From the NCBI RefSeq assembly GCF_902859645.1, contig NZ_CADIJR010000043.1, positions 1-58,641 on the forward strand: 58,641 nucleotides of DNA. Direction: 5' to 3'. This DNA comes from Achromobacter insuavis (lineage in GTDB: Bacteria > Pseudomonadota > Gammaproteobacteria > Burkholderiales > Burkholderiaceae_B). Positions 36,473-47,159 of this stretch are shown here, piece by piece; the first letter of the stretch is position 1; every line of letters begins with the position of its first letter. Below the pieces are notes generated by a model. It was not told the origin of the DNA. It did no database searches and worked only from the letters and a program-made list of their open reading frames with translations. The position numbers and the translations under genes are program-made.

Positions 36473-38346
36473 TGTTGCAACCCGCGGTCCGAACCGGCGC
36501 ACCGATGCGTGCCTTTTTCCCCAAGTTGCTGGCGTTGCTGGCCATGGCCATGCTGTGGCTGGCCTGGAACGCGCCGGCGCGCGCCGAGGCCGAGTTTCTC
36601 GAGCCCGAAAAAGCCTTCGTCTTCAGCGCGGCGATGGCCACGCCCGATACCGTCGAGCTGCGTTTCCGCGTGGCGCCGGGCTACTACATGTACCGCGAGC
36701 GCTTCGGCATCAGCATCAGCCCGCTGGGCGCGGCCACGCTGGGCGAGCCGGTCTATCCCAAGGGCGACGTCAAATACGACCCGACCTTCGAGAAGGACAT
36801 GGAGGTCTATCACCAGGACGTGGTGATCCGCGTGCCGGTGACGCCTGGCGGCCAGCCGTTCACGCTGACGCTGACCGGCCAGGGCTGCGCCGATGCCGGC
36901 CTGTGCTATCCGCCGATGGACAGCAGCGTGAAGCTGACGCCGGTGGCGGGCGGCTACGCGCTGGCGGGCAGCGGCGGCGCCTCGGCCGCGCCGGCGGCTT
37001 CGGGCGGTGGCCTGAGCGCGCTGGTGAACGCGGGCGACACCGGCCTGGCCGATGCCCTGGGTGGGCTGGGCTGGATCAAGACGGCCGGCGTGTTCCTGGT
37101 GCTGGGCCTGCTGCTGGCGTTCACGCCCTGCGTGCTGCCCATGATTCCCATCCTGTCCTCGATCGTGCTGGGCGGCGCCAGCCAGGAACGTCCGACGCGC
37201 GGCCGCGGCCTGGCGCTGGCGGCGACCTACGTGCTGGGCATGTCGGTGGTCTACACCGCGCTGGGCGTGGCCGCCGGCCTGAGCGGCGCGGGCTTGGCCG
37301 CGTGGCTGCAGACGCCGTGGATCCTGACGTTGTTCGCGATCCTGCTGGCGGTGCTGGCGCTGGCGATGTTCGATGCCTTCACCTTCCAGATGCCGTCCGG
37401 CATCCAGGCGCGGCTGGCCGAGCGCTCGTCGCGCATTCCCGGCGGCCGCTATACCGGCGCCTTGCTGATGGGCGCGCTGTCGGCGCTGATCGTCGGGCCG
37501 TGCGTGGCCGCGCCGCTGGCGGGCGCGCTGCTGTATATCTCGCAGACCGGCGACGTGGTGCTGGGCGGCTCGGCCCTGTTCGCGATGGCGTGGGGCATGG
37601 GCGTGCCGCTGCTGATCGTCGGCGCCTCGTCGGGCGCGCTGCTGCCCAAGGCGGGGCCGTGGATGGATGGCGTCAAGCGGCTGTTCGGCATGCTGCTGCT
37701 GGCGACCGCCTGGTGGATGCTGATTCCGGTGGTGCCGACCTGGGTGCAGATGACCGGCTGGGCCTTCCTGGCGATCGTCGGCGCGGTGATGCTGCGCGCG
37801 TTCGACGCGCTGCCGGCCGGCGCCGGCTCGGCGCGCATGTTCGGCAAGGGCATCGGCCTGTTGCTGGCCCTGGCCGCCGCCGCGTGGCTGATCGGCGCGG
37901 CCAGCGGCGGCCGCGACGTGCTGCAGCCGCTGTCGCACTTCGCTTCCGGCGGCCCGGCCGCGGCCGGCGCCGCGGCGCATGCCGGCGAAGTGCAGTTCAA
38001 GCGGGTGCGCAACAACGCCGAACTGGATGCGCTGCTGGCGCAGAGCCAGCAGCCGGTGATGCTGGACTTCTACGCCGACTGGTGCGTGTCGTGCCGCGAG
38101 ATGGAGCGTTTCACCTTTACCGATCCGGGCGTGGCGCAACGCATGGCCGGCATGCTGCTGGTGCAGGCCGACGTGACCGCCAACAATGCCGACGATCGCG
38201 CGCTGCTCAAGCGCTTCCGCCTGTTCGGCCCGCCGGGGATCATGTTCTTCGAACCCGGTGGCAAGGAACTGCCGGAGGCCCGCGTGGTGGGCTTCCAGGA
38301 CGCCAAGCGTTTCACCGAGTCGCTGGACCGCGTGCTATTGCGCTGA
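36472..38346 (+). CDS. dsbD: Thiol:disulfide interchange protein DsbD
   Basis: 624 residues from the ATG overlapping the cutA stop; an ATG at 36505 would start nearer the signal peptide and is an alternative. The three DsbD parts are present: an N-terminal periplasmic domain with Cys139 and Cys145 (GCADAGLC), a membrane core with the redox cysteines Cys220 (TPCVLP) and Cys344 (GPCVAAP), and a C-terminal thioredoxin-like domain with CVSC (Cys538, Cys541). DsbD carries electrons from cytoplasmic thioredoxin to periplasmic DsbC and to the apocytochrome c reduction pathway, which suits the nearby resB-ccsA genes. Confidence 0.96.
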   Translation: MLQPAVRTGAPMRAFFPKLLALLAMAMLWLAWNAPARAEAEFLEPEKAFVFSAAMATPDTVELRFRVAPGYYMYRERFGISISPLGAATLGEPVYPKGDVKYDPTFEKDMEVYHQDVVIRVPVTPGGQPFTLTLTGQGCADAGLCYPPMDSSVKLTPVAGGYALAGSGGASAAPAASGGGLSALVNAGDTGLADALGGLGWIKTAGVFLVLGLLLAFTPCVLPMIPILSSIVLGGASQERPTRGRGLALAATYVLGMSVVYTALGVAAGLSGAGLAAWLQTPWILTLFAILLAVLALAMFDAFTFQMPSGIQARLAERSSRIPGGRYTGALLMGALSALIVGPCVAAPLAGALLYISQTGDVVLGGSALFAMAWGMGVPLLIVGASSGALLPKAGPWMDGVKRLFGMLLLATAWWMLIPVVPTWVQMTGWAFLAIVGAVMLRAFDALPAGAGSARMFGKGIGLLLALAAAAWLIGAASGGRDVLQPLSHFASGGPAAAGAAAHAGEVQFKRVRNNAELDALLAQSQQPVMLDFYADWCVSCREMERFTFTDPGVAQRMAGMLLVQADVTANNADDRALLKRFRLFGPPGIMFFEPGGKELPEARVVGFQDAKRFTESLDRVLLR

Positions 38347-38417
38347 GCGGCGGCCGGCCGCTACCATGAGGGCTCGCGCCGCGTGGGCGGCGCCTCCACT
38401 CCCTCAGGCCGGCGCCC

Positions 38418-39341
38418 GTGACGTCTCCGACAGTCGATGCAAGCCAGGACCGCACCGGTCTGATCTATCTGCAACTGATGTTCGTCATGGCCACCTGGGG
38501 CCTGAACATCGTCTCCATCAAGTACCTGACGCAGCACATGGATATCCGCGCCCTGGCGGCCTTGCGGATCGCCGTGGCGTTCGTCGCCGTCACGCTCATC
38601 GTCAAGGCCCGGCGCGGCCGCATTCCGAAGCTGGGGCGCGTGGAACTGGCCTGGGTGGCGCTGGCCGGCTTCCTGGTGGTGTACGCGCACCAGACCGCGC
38701 TGGTGTACGGGTTGCAGTTCTCGTCGGCCGCCAATGGCACGCTGCTGATGGCCACCAGTCCTTTGCTGTCGGCGCTGCTGGCGGCGCTGTTCTATCGCGA
38801 GCGGCTGACGTGGCTGCGGATCGCCGGCGCCTTGCTGGGCCTGGCCGGCGTGGCGATGGTGGTGGTGGGCAGCGGCGCGCAGCTGGGGCTGACCGGCTGG
38901 GGCGACGCCATCGTGTTCCTGGCGGTGGCGGTGTTCGTGTTCGGCGGGCTGGTGATCCAGCGCATCTCGCGCACGCTCGATCCGCTGGCGATGCTCTGGT
39001 ACATGTACCTGGCCGGCGGCCTCATGTTGATGGTGCACGCGGCGATGACGCCATCGTCGTATGACGCGGACAACTGGAGCATGACCTGGTGGCCGTGGCT
39101 GGTGCTGCTGTTCTCGGCGGTGATCGCCTCGGGCGTCAGCAACATCCTGTGGAACGCCGGCATCGCCAGGCTGGGCATCAGCCGCGCGGCGCTGTTCGTG
39201 AACTGGCTGCCGATCTTCGGTCTGCTGTTCGCCGCGCTGTTCCTGGACGAGCACGTGACGCTGGTGCACGTGGCGGGGCTGGCCTGCATTCTCAGCGGCA
39301 CGTGGCTCGGCCTGCGCCGTGGCGCGCCGGCATCGCGCTGA
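38418..39341 (+). CDS. DMT-superfamily transporter with two EamA domains
   Basis: 307 residues from a GTG start; the next internal ATG would cut into the first membrane helix. About ten hydrophobic helices and the duplicated EamA arrangement are visible (ATSPLLSALLAALFYRERLTW in the first half, NWLPIFGLLFAALFLDEHVT in the second). Such proteins export small metabolites or amino acids; the substrate is unknown. It begins 71 bases after dsbD. Confidence 0.88.
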   Translation: MTSPTVDASQDRTGLIYLQLMFVMATWGLNIVSIKYLTQHMDIRALAALRIAVAFVAVTLIVKARRGRIPKLGRVELAWVALAGFLVVYAHQTALVYGLQFSSAANGTLLMATSPLLSALLAALFYRERLTWLRIAGALLGLAGVAMVVVGSGAQLGLTGWGDAIVFLAVAVFVFGGLVIQRISRTLDPLAMLWYMYLAGGLMLMVHAAMTPSSYDADNWSMTWWPWLVLLFSAVIASGVSNILWNAGIARLGISRAALFVNWLPIFGLLFAALFLDEHVTLVHVAGLACILSGTWLGLRRGAPASR

Positions 39342-39346
39342 AAACG

Positions 39347-39369
39347 CGGCGGGCCGCAAGGGCCCGCCG
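39347..39369. terminator. Stem-loop terminator between the DMT transporter and hemB
   Basis: CGGCGGGCC (39347-39355) pairs with GGCCCGCCG (39361-39369) across a five-base loop. AAAA at 39341-39344 gives the minus strand a short T-run, whereas the plus strand has only TT, so efficiency is probably modest. Confidence 0.6.
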
Positions 39370-39443
39370 TTGGCACGCGCGCATCATGTCGATGCGCGCG
39401 GATGACAAGCGGGGCAGGGCCGTGGCGGCCTCGCCCTCCAGGA

Positions 39444-41080
<1,637 letters not shown>

Positions 41081-41117
41081 GGATGGCTTTGGCTACAGTT
41101 GGTTTCGAGCCCTATTG

Positions 41118-41123
41118 TATAAT
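41118..41123 (+). promoter_or_regulatory. Consensus -10 element upstream of the cytochrome c4 gene
   Basis: TATAAT at 41118-41123 is a perfect -10 element, but no good -35 stands 16-18 bases upstream. The overlapping sequence read on the other strand (TACAAT) could serve the divergent engB. The predicted leader to the cytochrome gene is about 200 bases and contains no obvious gene. Confidence 0.45.
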
Positions 41124-41335
41124 CCGGCGTTTGCAACAGTGGTCCCCGTGCGCGGAGCCGTCTCTTTTGCTTACTGTTGAGGGCATTTCGTACCAGCCGG
41201 CCAGCCGGTTTTCCAGGTACCCCGGCCTTTGACGAGCAGGCAAACGGGCAAATCAGGTTCGATACGGTTTTCCAGATGTGCGGGCAGGCGTGGGCGCCTT
41301 TTTGCGCCTTGATCGATGTGATCGTCGAGGTCTTC

Positions 41336-42037
41336 ATGAAGCGTGTGCTGTCCCGGATGTTGGTTGCGAGCGGGCTGTTGCTCGGCGCCTCCGCCTTATC
41401 TACTACGAGTTTCGCCGCCGATGGCGCCGCGGGCCCGGCCAAGCCAGATGCCGCCAAGGGCGGGCAGCTGTTTGACCAGGGCGATGCCTCGCGCGGCATC
41501 ATCGCCTGTGCGTCCTGTCATGGCGCGGCGGGTAACAGCACCATCCCGGTGAATCCCAACCTGGCTGCGCAACCCCACGAATATCTGGTCAAGCAATTGA
41601 CCGACTTCCAGGTCAAGCAGGGCGCCAAGCTGCCGGTGCGCAACGGCCCGGGCGGCAATCCCACCCCCATGACCGCCATGGCGCAGAACCTGACGCCGGC
41701 CGACATGCAGAACATCGCGCTGTACCTGGCGCAGCAACCGCTGAAAGAGCCGGCCACCGCCGGTTATGAGAAGTTGGTTGATCTGGGTCAAAAGATCTGG
41801 CGCGGTGGATTGCCCGAGCGCAATGTTCCCGCCTGTGCGGCATGCCATTCTGCCAACGGCGCGGGCATTCCGGGCCAGTATCCCCGCCTGTCGGGCCAGT
41901 TCCCCTTGTATATCGAAGAGCAGCTCAAGCTGTTCCGCAGCGGCGATCGCGCCAACGACGTGATGCACGCCGTGGCCGACCGGATGTCGGATGCCGACAT
42001 CAAGGCCGTGGCGGACTACGCGGCCGGCCTGCGGTAA
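41336..42037 (+). CDS. Diheme cytochrome c4
   Basis: 233 residues from the ATG beginning a signal peptide (MKRVLSRMLVASGLLLGASA). Two heme-binding motifs, CASCH (Cys58, Cys61, His62) and CAACH (Cys167, Cys170, His171), lie in two similar halves, each with a later methionine as potential axial ligand: the cytochrome c4 layout. It is a periplasmic electron carrier, often delivering to cbb3 or other terminal oxidases. A strong terminator follows. Confidence 0.93.
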   Translation: MKRVLSRMLVASGLLLGASALSTTSFAADGAAGPAKPDAAKGGQLFDQGDASRGIIACASCHGAAGNSTIPVNPNLAAQPHEYLVKQLTDFQVKQGAKLPVRNGPGGNPTPMTAMAQNLTPADMQNIALYLAQQPLKEPATAGYEKLVDLGQKIWRGGLPERNVPACAACHSANGAGIPGQYPRLSGQFPLYIEEQLKLFRSGDRANDVMHAVADRMSDADIKAVADYAAGLR

Positions 42038-42121
42038 GCACCCGCCGGCAACGCGCGCGGCTGGTCCGCGTTCACGCAACCTGGGCATGACGGAACCTGT
42101 TTCCGTCCTGCGCTGTCTACG

Positions 42122-42155
42122 AGGGGGGTAGCCGATCGTGCGGCCCCCCTTTTTT
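42122..42155 (+). terminator. Strong intrinsic terminator ending one base before the resB start
   Basis: AGGGGGG (42122-42128) pairs with CCCCCCT (42144-42150), with an inner CCG/CGG pair (42132-42134 with 42141-42143), followed by T residues to 42155. The T-run runs up to the base before the resB ATG, so the element both ends the cytochrome c4 message and occupies the space where a resB ribosome site would be. Confidence 0.88.
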
Positions 42156-42156
42156 C

Positions 42157-44235
42157 ATGAATTCGACTCAGACACACTCCCGTCCCTCTCTGCGCAGCCT
42201 GCCCCGCGATCTGTTTGAATTGCTGGGCTCGATGCGCTTCGCCGTCAGCCTGCTGATGTTCATCTGCGTGGCGAGCCTGGTGGGAACGGTGCTGCAGCAG
42301 AACCGGTCGTCCAACAACTACATCGACCAGTTCGGCCCGTTCTGGTTCGAGGTGTTCGACAAGTTCTCGATCTGGCACGTCTACAACAGCTGGTGGTTCC
42401 TGCTGATCATGGCGTTCCTGGTCATCTCGACCACGGTCTGTCTGATCCGCAATGCGCCCAAGATGCTGCGCGACGCGCGCTCGTTCCGCGAGCACGTGCG
42501 CGGCGGCAGCCTGCGGGCCTTTCCGCATCGCGTCGAGACCGAGGCGCCGACCGACGTGCCGCAGACCGCGGCGGGCCTGACCGCGCTGCTCAAGCGCATG
42601 GGCTACGCGGTGCGCGAGCGCCAGGACAGCACCGGCGTGCTGCTGGCGGCCAAGAAGGGCAGCGCCAACCGGCTGGGCTACGTGTTCGCCCACGCCGCCA
42701 TGGTCATCATCTGTATCGGCGGGCTGCTCGACAGCGAGCTGCCGGTGCGCCTGCAGGTGATGTTCGGCGGCAAGAAGCCGATCGTCGAGAACATGCTGAT
42801 TTCCGAGGTGCCGGAGAGCGGCCGCCTGTCGGTCAACAACCCGAGCTTCCGCGCCAGCGTGCTGGTGCCGGAAAATGGCCAGGCCAGCACCGCGGTGGTG
42901 ATGGTGGGCGACGGCGCGCTGGTGCAGCCGATGCCGTTCACCCTGAAGCTCAAGAAATTCGTCGTCGATTACTACTCGACCGGCATGCCCAGCCGCTTCG
43001 CCAGCGAAGTCGAAGTGACCGATCCGGATACCGGCAAGAGTTTCGATTCGACCATCGAGGTCAACGAGCCGCTGCGGTTCAAGGGCATGACGGTCTACCA
43101 GTCCAGCTTCGACGACGGCGGCAGCACGGTGGTGCTCAAGGGCTATCCGCTGGTGGGCGCCGACAGCGCCACGTTCAATGTTGACGGCACCGTGGGCAAG
43201 ACCGCCGAAGTAAGCGCTAACACCGCGCGTGGCCCGCGCAGCATGGGCGTGGAGATCACGGCCCTGCGCCCGATCAACGTCGAGGACCTGACCCGCGGCG
43301 ATCCCAAGGGCGGCAACCAGAGCTTCGCGGAGCACGTGGCCTCGGTGTCCGGCAGCGCCGCCGGCAAGAAGAACGAGAACCTGCGCAACGTGGGCCCCAG
43401 CGTCGAATACAAGCTGATCGACGACGCCGGCCAGGCGCACGAATTCCAGAATTACATGCTGCCGGTGCAGCTGGACGGCGCCAGCGTGTTCCTGGCCGGC
43501 GTGCGCAACAATGCCTCCGAGCCGTTCCGCTATCTGCGCATCCCGGCCGACGACGACAGCTCCGTGGCCGAGTTCATGCGGCTGCGCGCGACGCTGGCCG
43601 ATCCCGCCGCGCGCCAGGAGGCGGCCCGCCGCTTCGCCGAGCGCAACAGCCCCAGCGGCGCCGACCGCCAGCCGCTGCAGACGGCCGCCGAGCGCGCCCT
43701 GGAAACCTATGCCTCCGGCGGTCTGCAGGCCGTTGCCGCGTTCCTGCAGGCCAACACGCCGGCCGCCGATCTGGAGCGCGCCGCGGACGTGGTGATCCGC
43801 CTGATCGGCGCGAGCATGAACGAACTGCGGGCGGTCGAGCGCGAACGCGCCGGGTTGCCGCCGGTCCCGACCGAAGGCCCCGAGGCCGAGCGCGCCGCGA
43901 TGTGGTCGCGCCTGGCGGTGGCGGCGTTGTCGGACCTGACGGTCTATCCGGCGCCGGTCTTCTTCTCGCTGGCCGATTTCAACCACGTGCAGGCCAGCGT
44001 GTTCCAGGTCAGCCGCACGCCGGGCAAGAATACGGTCTACCTCGGCAGCCTGCTGCTGGTGCTGGGGGTGTTCTCGATGTTCTATATTCGGGATCGTCGC
44101 GTCTGGATCTGGATCAAGCCGCAGCAAGGCGGCAGCGGCATCCTGGCGGCGATGACGTCGCAGAAGCGTACACTCGACTTCAACCAGGAATTCGATCGCT
44201 TCAAGCAGGCGCTGCTGCGTCAGAAAGGGTCTTAA
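42157..44235 (+). CDS. resB: Cytochrome c biogenesis protein ResB (System II)
   Basis: 692 residues. ResB and CcsA form the synthase that carries heme across the membrane and attaches it to apocytochromes. Hydrophobic helices lie near residues 25-45, 75-95 and 180-195, with the last near the C-terminus, around a large periplasmic domain. FELLGSMRFAVSLL and YVFAHAAMVIICIGGLLD are ResB hallmarks. The ATG stands directly after a terminator T-run with no ribosome site; the next in-frame ATG, at SMRFAV, would remove about 23 residues. ccsA follows after eight bases. Confidence 0.93.
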   Translation: MNSTQTHSRPSLRSLPRDLFELLGSMRFAVSLLMFICVASLVGTVLQQNRSSNNYIDQFGPFWFEVFDKFSIWHVYNSWWFLLIMAFLVISTTVCLIRNAPKMLRDARSFREHVRGGSLRAFPHRVETEAPTDVPQTAAGLTALLKRMGYAVRERQDSTGVLLAAKKGSANRLGYVFAHAAMVIICIGGLLDSELPVRLQVMFGGKKPIVENMLISEVPESGRLSVNNPSFRASVLVPENGQASTAVVMVGDGALVQPMPFTLKLKKFVVDYYSTGMPSRFASEVEVTDPDTGKSFDSTIEVNEPLRFKGMTVYQSSFDDGGSTVVLKGYPLVGADSATFNVDGTVGKTAEVSANTARGPRSMGVEITALRPINVEDLTRGDPKGGNQSFAEHVASVSGSAAGKKNENLRNVGPSVEYKLIDDAGQAHEFQNYMLPVQLDGASVFLAGVRNNASEPFRYLRIPADDDSSVAEFMRLRATLADPAARQEAARRFAERNSPSGADRQPLQTAAERALETYASGGLQAVAAFLQANTPAADLERAADVVIRLIGASMNELRAVERERAGLPPVPTEGPEAERAAMWSRLAVAALSDLTVYPAPVFFSLADFNHVQASVFQVSRTPGKNTVYLGSLLLVLGVFSMFYIRDRRVWIWIKPQQGGSGILAAMTSQKRTLDFNQEFDRFKQALLRQKGS

Positions 44236-44243
44236 GGTTTCCT

Positions 44244-45590
44244 ATGTCCACGACGACCACCACGCATTCCCCCACGCCCGACAACCTCTGGCAGGACAGC
44301 CTGTCCGAGACCGGTGACAGCCGCGCGCAGCGCGGCCGGCCGGACTGGACGGACATCGTGTTCTTCCTGCTGCTGGCGGCGGGCGCCGGTTTCGCGCTGA
44401 CGCGTTTCAGCGGCGCCATGGACTACTACGAGAAGATCATCCTGTGCGGCACCGTGCCGGTGCTGGCCTGGATGGGCTGGCTGTGGCGGCCCCTGCGCCG
44501 CCTGATGGTGGCCTGTGCGATCGCGGCCGGCTTGGCGCTGATGCTCTACGGCAATGACCTGGCGCGGGCCGAGCAGGTGTTCTTCCTGAAATACCTGTTC
44601 TCGTCGCAGTCGGCCATCCTGTGGATGAGCGCGCTGTTCGCGCTGGCCATGGTCTGCTACTGGATCGGCTTCTTCAGCCCGACCGCGGCCTGGCTGGGCA
44701 CGGCGCTGACCTGGGGCGCGGTGTTCGCGGGCGTCACCGGCCTGCTGGTGCGCTGGCGCGAAGGCCACCTGATGGGCCCGGACCTGGGCCACATCCCGGT
44801 CAGCAACCTGTACGAAGTGTTCGTGCTGTTCGCGCTGATCACGGCGCTGTTCTACCTGTACTACGAACGCAAGTACGCCACGCGCGCGCTGGGCGGCTTC
44901 GTGCTGCTGGTGGTGACCTCGGCGGTGGTGTTCCTGCTGTGGTATTCGTTCACGCGCGACGCCGGGCAGATCCAGCCGCTGGTGCCGGCGCTCAAGAGCT
45001 GGTGGATGAAGCTGCACGTGCCGGCCAATTTCATCGGCTATGGCACCTTCTCGCTGGCGGCGATGGTCGGCTTTGCCTACCTGGTCAAGCAGCACGGCCA
45101 GACCTCGTCGTGGCTCAAGCTGGCGCCGCTGTTCGTGCTGGGCGTGCTGCTGTGCGCCGAGCCCATGGTGTTCCGCACCGATGGCCTGTCGGCCACCTGG
45201 ATGCTGTACTTCGGCATCGGCGCCGTGATCGTCGGCGCCATCCTGCTGGGCCGGCGCCGCATCGCGGCCGCGCTGCCGCCGCTGGAGGTGCTGGACGACA
45301 TCATGTACCGCGCCATCGCCATCGGCTTCGCCTTCTTCACCGTGGCGACCATCCTGGGCGCGCTGTGGGCCGCGGACGCCTGGGGCGCCTACTGGCAGTG
45401 GGACCCCAAGGAAACCTGGGCGCTGATCGTCTGGCTGAACTACGCGGCCTGGCTGCACATGCGCCTGATCAAGGGCCTGCGCGGCACCATGGCGGCCTAT
45501 TGGGCGCTGACGGGCCTGCTGATCACCGGCTTCGCCTTCCTCGGCGTGAACATGTTCCTGTCGGGCCTGCATTCCTACGGCCAGCTCTGA
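44244..45590 (+). CDS. ccsA: Cytochrome c biogenesis protein CcsA/CcsB (System II heme-handling subunit)
   Basis: 448 residues with multiple membrane helices. The tryptophan-rich heme-binding block reads WGAYWQWDPKE (Trp380-Glu390), and His258 (KLHVP) and His405 (WLHMRL) are the conserved axial histidines flanking it. It pairs with ResB. The first 35 residues are polar, a longer cytoplasmic start than the minimal family member. The System I ccm genes are not seen in the window. Confidence 0.95.
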   Translation: MSTTTTTHSPTPDNLWQDSLSETGDSRAQRGRPDWTDIVFFLLLAAGAGFALTRFSGAMDYYEKIILCGTVPVLAWMGWLWRPLRRLMVACAIAAGLALMLYGNDLARAEQVFFLKYLFSSQSAILWMSALFALAMVCYWIGFFSPTAAWLGTALTWGAVFAGVTGLLVRWREGHLMGPDLGHIPVSNLYEVFVLFALITALFYLYYERKYATRALGGFVLLVVTSAVVFLLWYSFTRDAGQIQPLVPALKSWWMKLHVPANFIGYGTFSLAAMVGFAYLVKQHGQTSSWLKLAPLFVLGVLLCAEPMVFRTDGLSATWMLYFGIGAVIVGAILLGRRRIAAALPPLEVLDDIMYRAIAIGFAFFTVATILGALWAADAWGAYWQWDPKETWALIVWLNYAAWLHMRLIKGLRGTMAAYWALTGLLITGFAFLGVNMFLSGLHSYGQL

Positions 45591-45606
45591 GCCAGACGCG
45601 CACGGC

Positions 45607-45635
45607 AAAAGGCCCCGTTTCGACGGGGCCTTTTT
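45607..45635. terminator. Bidirectional terminator between ccsA and lysA
   Basis: AAAAGGCCCCGT (45607-45618) pairs with ACGGGGCCTTTT (45623-45634) across a TTCG loop. A-run on one side and T-run on the other make it active in both directions between these convergent genes. Confidence 0.93.
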
Positions 45636-45653
45636 CGTGGGGCGGCGGGGCGT

Positions 45654-46946
45654 TCAGGGCAGCGTCGATTCGCCGCGCAGCAGGTCGTCCAGCGTTTCGC
45701 GCTGGCGCACCACGTGATAGTGGCCGCCGTCGACCATGACCTCGGCCGCGCGCGGGCGGGTGTTGTAGTTGCCGGCCATGGTCATGCCGTAGGCGCCGGC
45801 CGATTCCAGCGCCAGCACGTCGCCCTGTTCCAGCGCCAGCGCGCGCTGCCGCGCCAGCCAGTCGGCGCTTTCGCAGACCGGGCCGACGACGTCGTATTCG
45901 AGCGTGTCGCCGGCGCGCGGCCGCAACGGCCGCAGGCCGTGCCAGGCGTCGTACAGCGCCGGCCGCAGCAGGTCGTTCATGGCGGCATCGACGATGGCGA
46001 AATTGCGCGCCTCGCCGTGCTTCAGGTACTGGACGGTGGTCAGCAGTACGCCGGCGTTGCCGACCAGCGACCGGCCGGGTTCGAGCACCAGCTGCAAATG
46101 GCCCTGGCCGCGCGCCTGCAGGCGCTGGAACACGTGATCCAGCAGCGCCTTGGGCGAGGGCTGCACTTCGTCACGGTAGCGGATGCCCAGGCCGCCGCCC
46201 AGGTCCAGGTGCGACAGGCGGATGCCGATGCCGTCCAGGTCGTCGACCAGGTCGAGCAGTTTTTCCAGCGCGTCGAAATAGGGACTGATGTCGGTCAGCT
46301 GCGAGCCGATGTGGCAGTCCAGGCCGGTGATCTCCAGGCCGGGCAGCAGGCGGGCGCTGCGGTAGGCGTCCAGCGCCGCCCCGATGGGGATGCCGAACTT
46401 GTTTTCCTTGAGGCCGGTGGAAATATAGGGATGGGTCTGCGCGTCCACATCCGGGTTGACGCGCAGCGATACCCTGGCGCGCAAGCCCATGTCCTGGGCC
46501 ACGTCGGACAGCCGCTGCAGTTCGGCCTCGGATTCGACGTTGAAGCCCATGACGCCGGCGGCCAGCGCCGCGCGCATCTCCCAGGCCTGCTTGCCGACGC
46601 CGGAGAAGACGATGCGGGCGGGATCGGCGCCGACGGCCAGGGCGCGTTTCAATTCACCGCCGGAGACGATGTCGAACCCCGCGCCCAGGCGGGCGAATTC
46701 CTTGAGGACGGCCAGGTTGGAATTGGCCTTCATGCCGTAGCAGACCTGCACGGGGCGTTGCCCGATGGCGCTACGGTAGGTCTCCCAGGCGGCCTTGAGC
46801 GCCGCGCGGGAGTAGACGTAGAGCGGCGTTCCCAGTTTTTCGGCCAGATGGTCCAGCGGCACGTCTTCGGCGTACAGCACGTTGTTGCGGTACTGGAAGA
46901 AGGGGTGCCCGGCCAGTTCGGGCGGAACTGGGAACGCGGCGGTCAT
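45654..46946 (-). CDS. lysA: Diaminopimelate decarboxylase
   Basis: 430 residues. It converts meso-diaminopimelate to lysine using pyridoxal phosphate. The cofactor lysine is Lys73 in CYGMKAN; the phosphate-binding and active-site blocks are HLDLGGGLG, LEPGRSLVGNAG and GPVCESADW. The ATG overlaps the lptM stop (ATGA); no ribosome site precedes it, so translation is likely coupled to lptM. Confidence 0.97.
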   Translation of the reverse strand: MTAAFPVPPELAGHPFFQYRNNVLYAEDVPLDHLAEKLGTPLYVYSRAALKAAWETYRSAIGQRPVQVCYGMKANSNLAVLKEFARLGAGFDIVSGGELKRALAVGADPARIVFSGVGKQAWEMRAALAAGVMGFNVESEAELQRLSDVAQDMGLRARVSLRVNPDVDAQTHPYISTGLKENKFGIPIGAALDAYRSARLLPGLEITGLDCHIGSQLTDISPYFDALEKLLDLVDDLDGIGIRLSHLDLGGGLGIRYRDEVQPSPKALLDHVFQRLQARGQGHLQLVLEPGRSLVGNAGVLLTTVQYLKHGEARNFAIVDAAMNDLLRPALYDAWHGLRPLRPRAGDTLEYDVVGPVCESADWLARQRALALEQGDVLALESAGAYGMTMAGNYNTRPRAAEVMVDGGHYHVVRQRETLDDLLRGESTLP

Positions 46947-47104
46947 GGCAGGGAGAGGGGCGTCGGGATTTGTGGCGTCGTGGGCGGTCGCTGGTGGGTT
47001 GATGGCGGTTTCCCATCAGGCGTCGGGGTATACAACGGACCCTTGTAGCCGCAGGCCGCAACCATGCCGGTCGCCAAGAGCGTGGCTACAATGCGAAGAG
47101 ACAT
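46943..47104 (-). CDS. lptM: Small lipoprotein LptM (YifL-like)
   Basis: 53 residues. The signal ends in a lipobox (MVAAC) followed at once by GYKGPLY, the characteristic LptM/YifL sequence; the rest is Pro-rich. In E. coli LptM helps assemble the LPS transporter LptD in the outer membrane. The gene overlaps lysA by four bases and is divergent from cyaY, an arrangement frequent in proteobacteria. Confidence 0.9.
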   Translation of the reverse strand: MSLRIVATLLATGMVAACGYKGPLYTPTPDGKPPSTHQRPPTTPQIPTPLSLP

Positions 47105-47159
47105 GCGGCTGAATGCCAATTGGAACACTGGGAACTCCGTAATTCTTGCAGGCTCGATT

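Noticed and set aside
42016-44127. Minus-strand open frame of 703 codons opposite resB
   Set aside because: Shadow frame; no ribosome site, no domain, and the resB sequence is clear.
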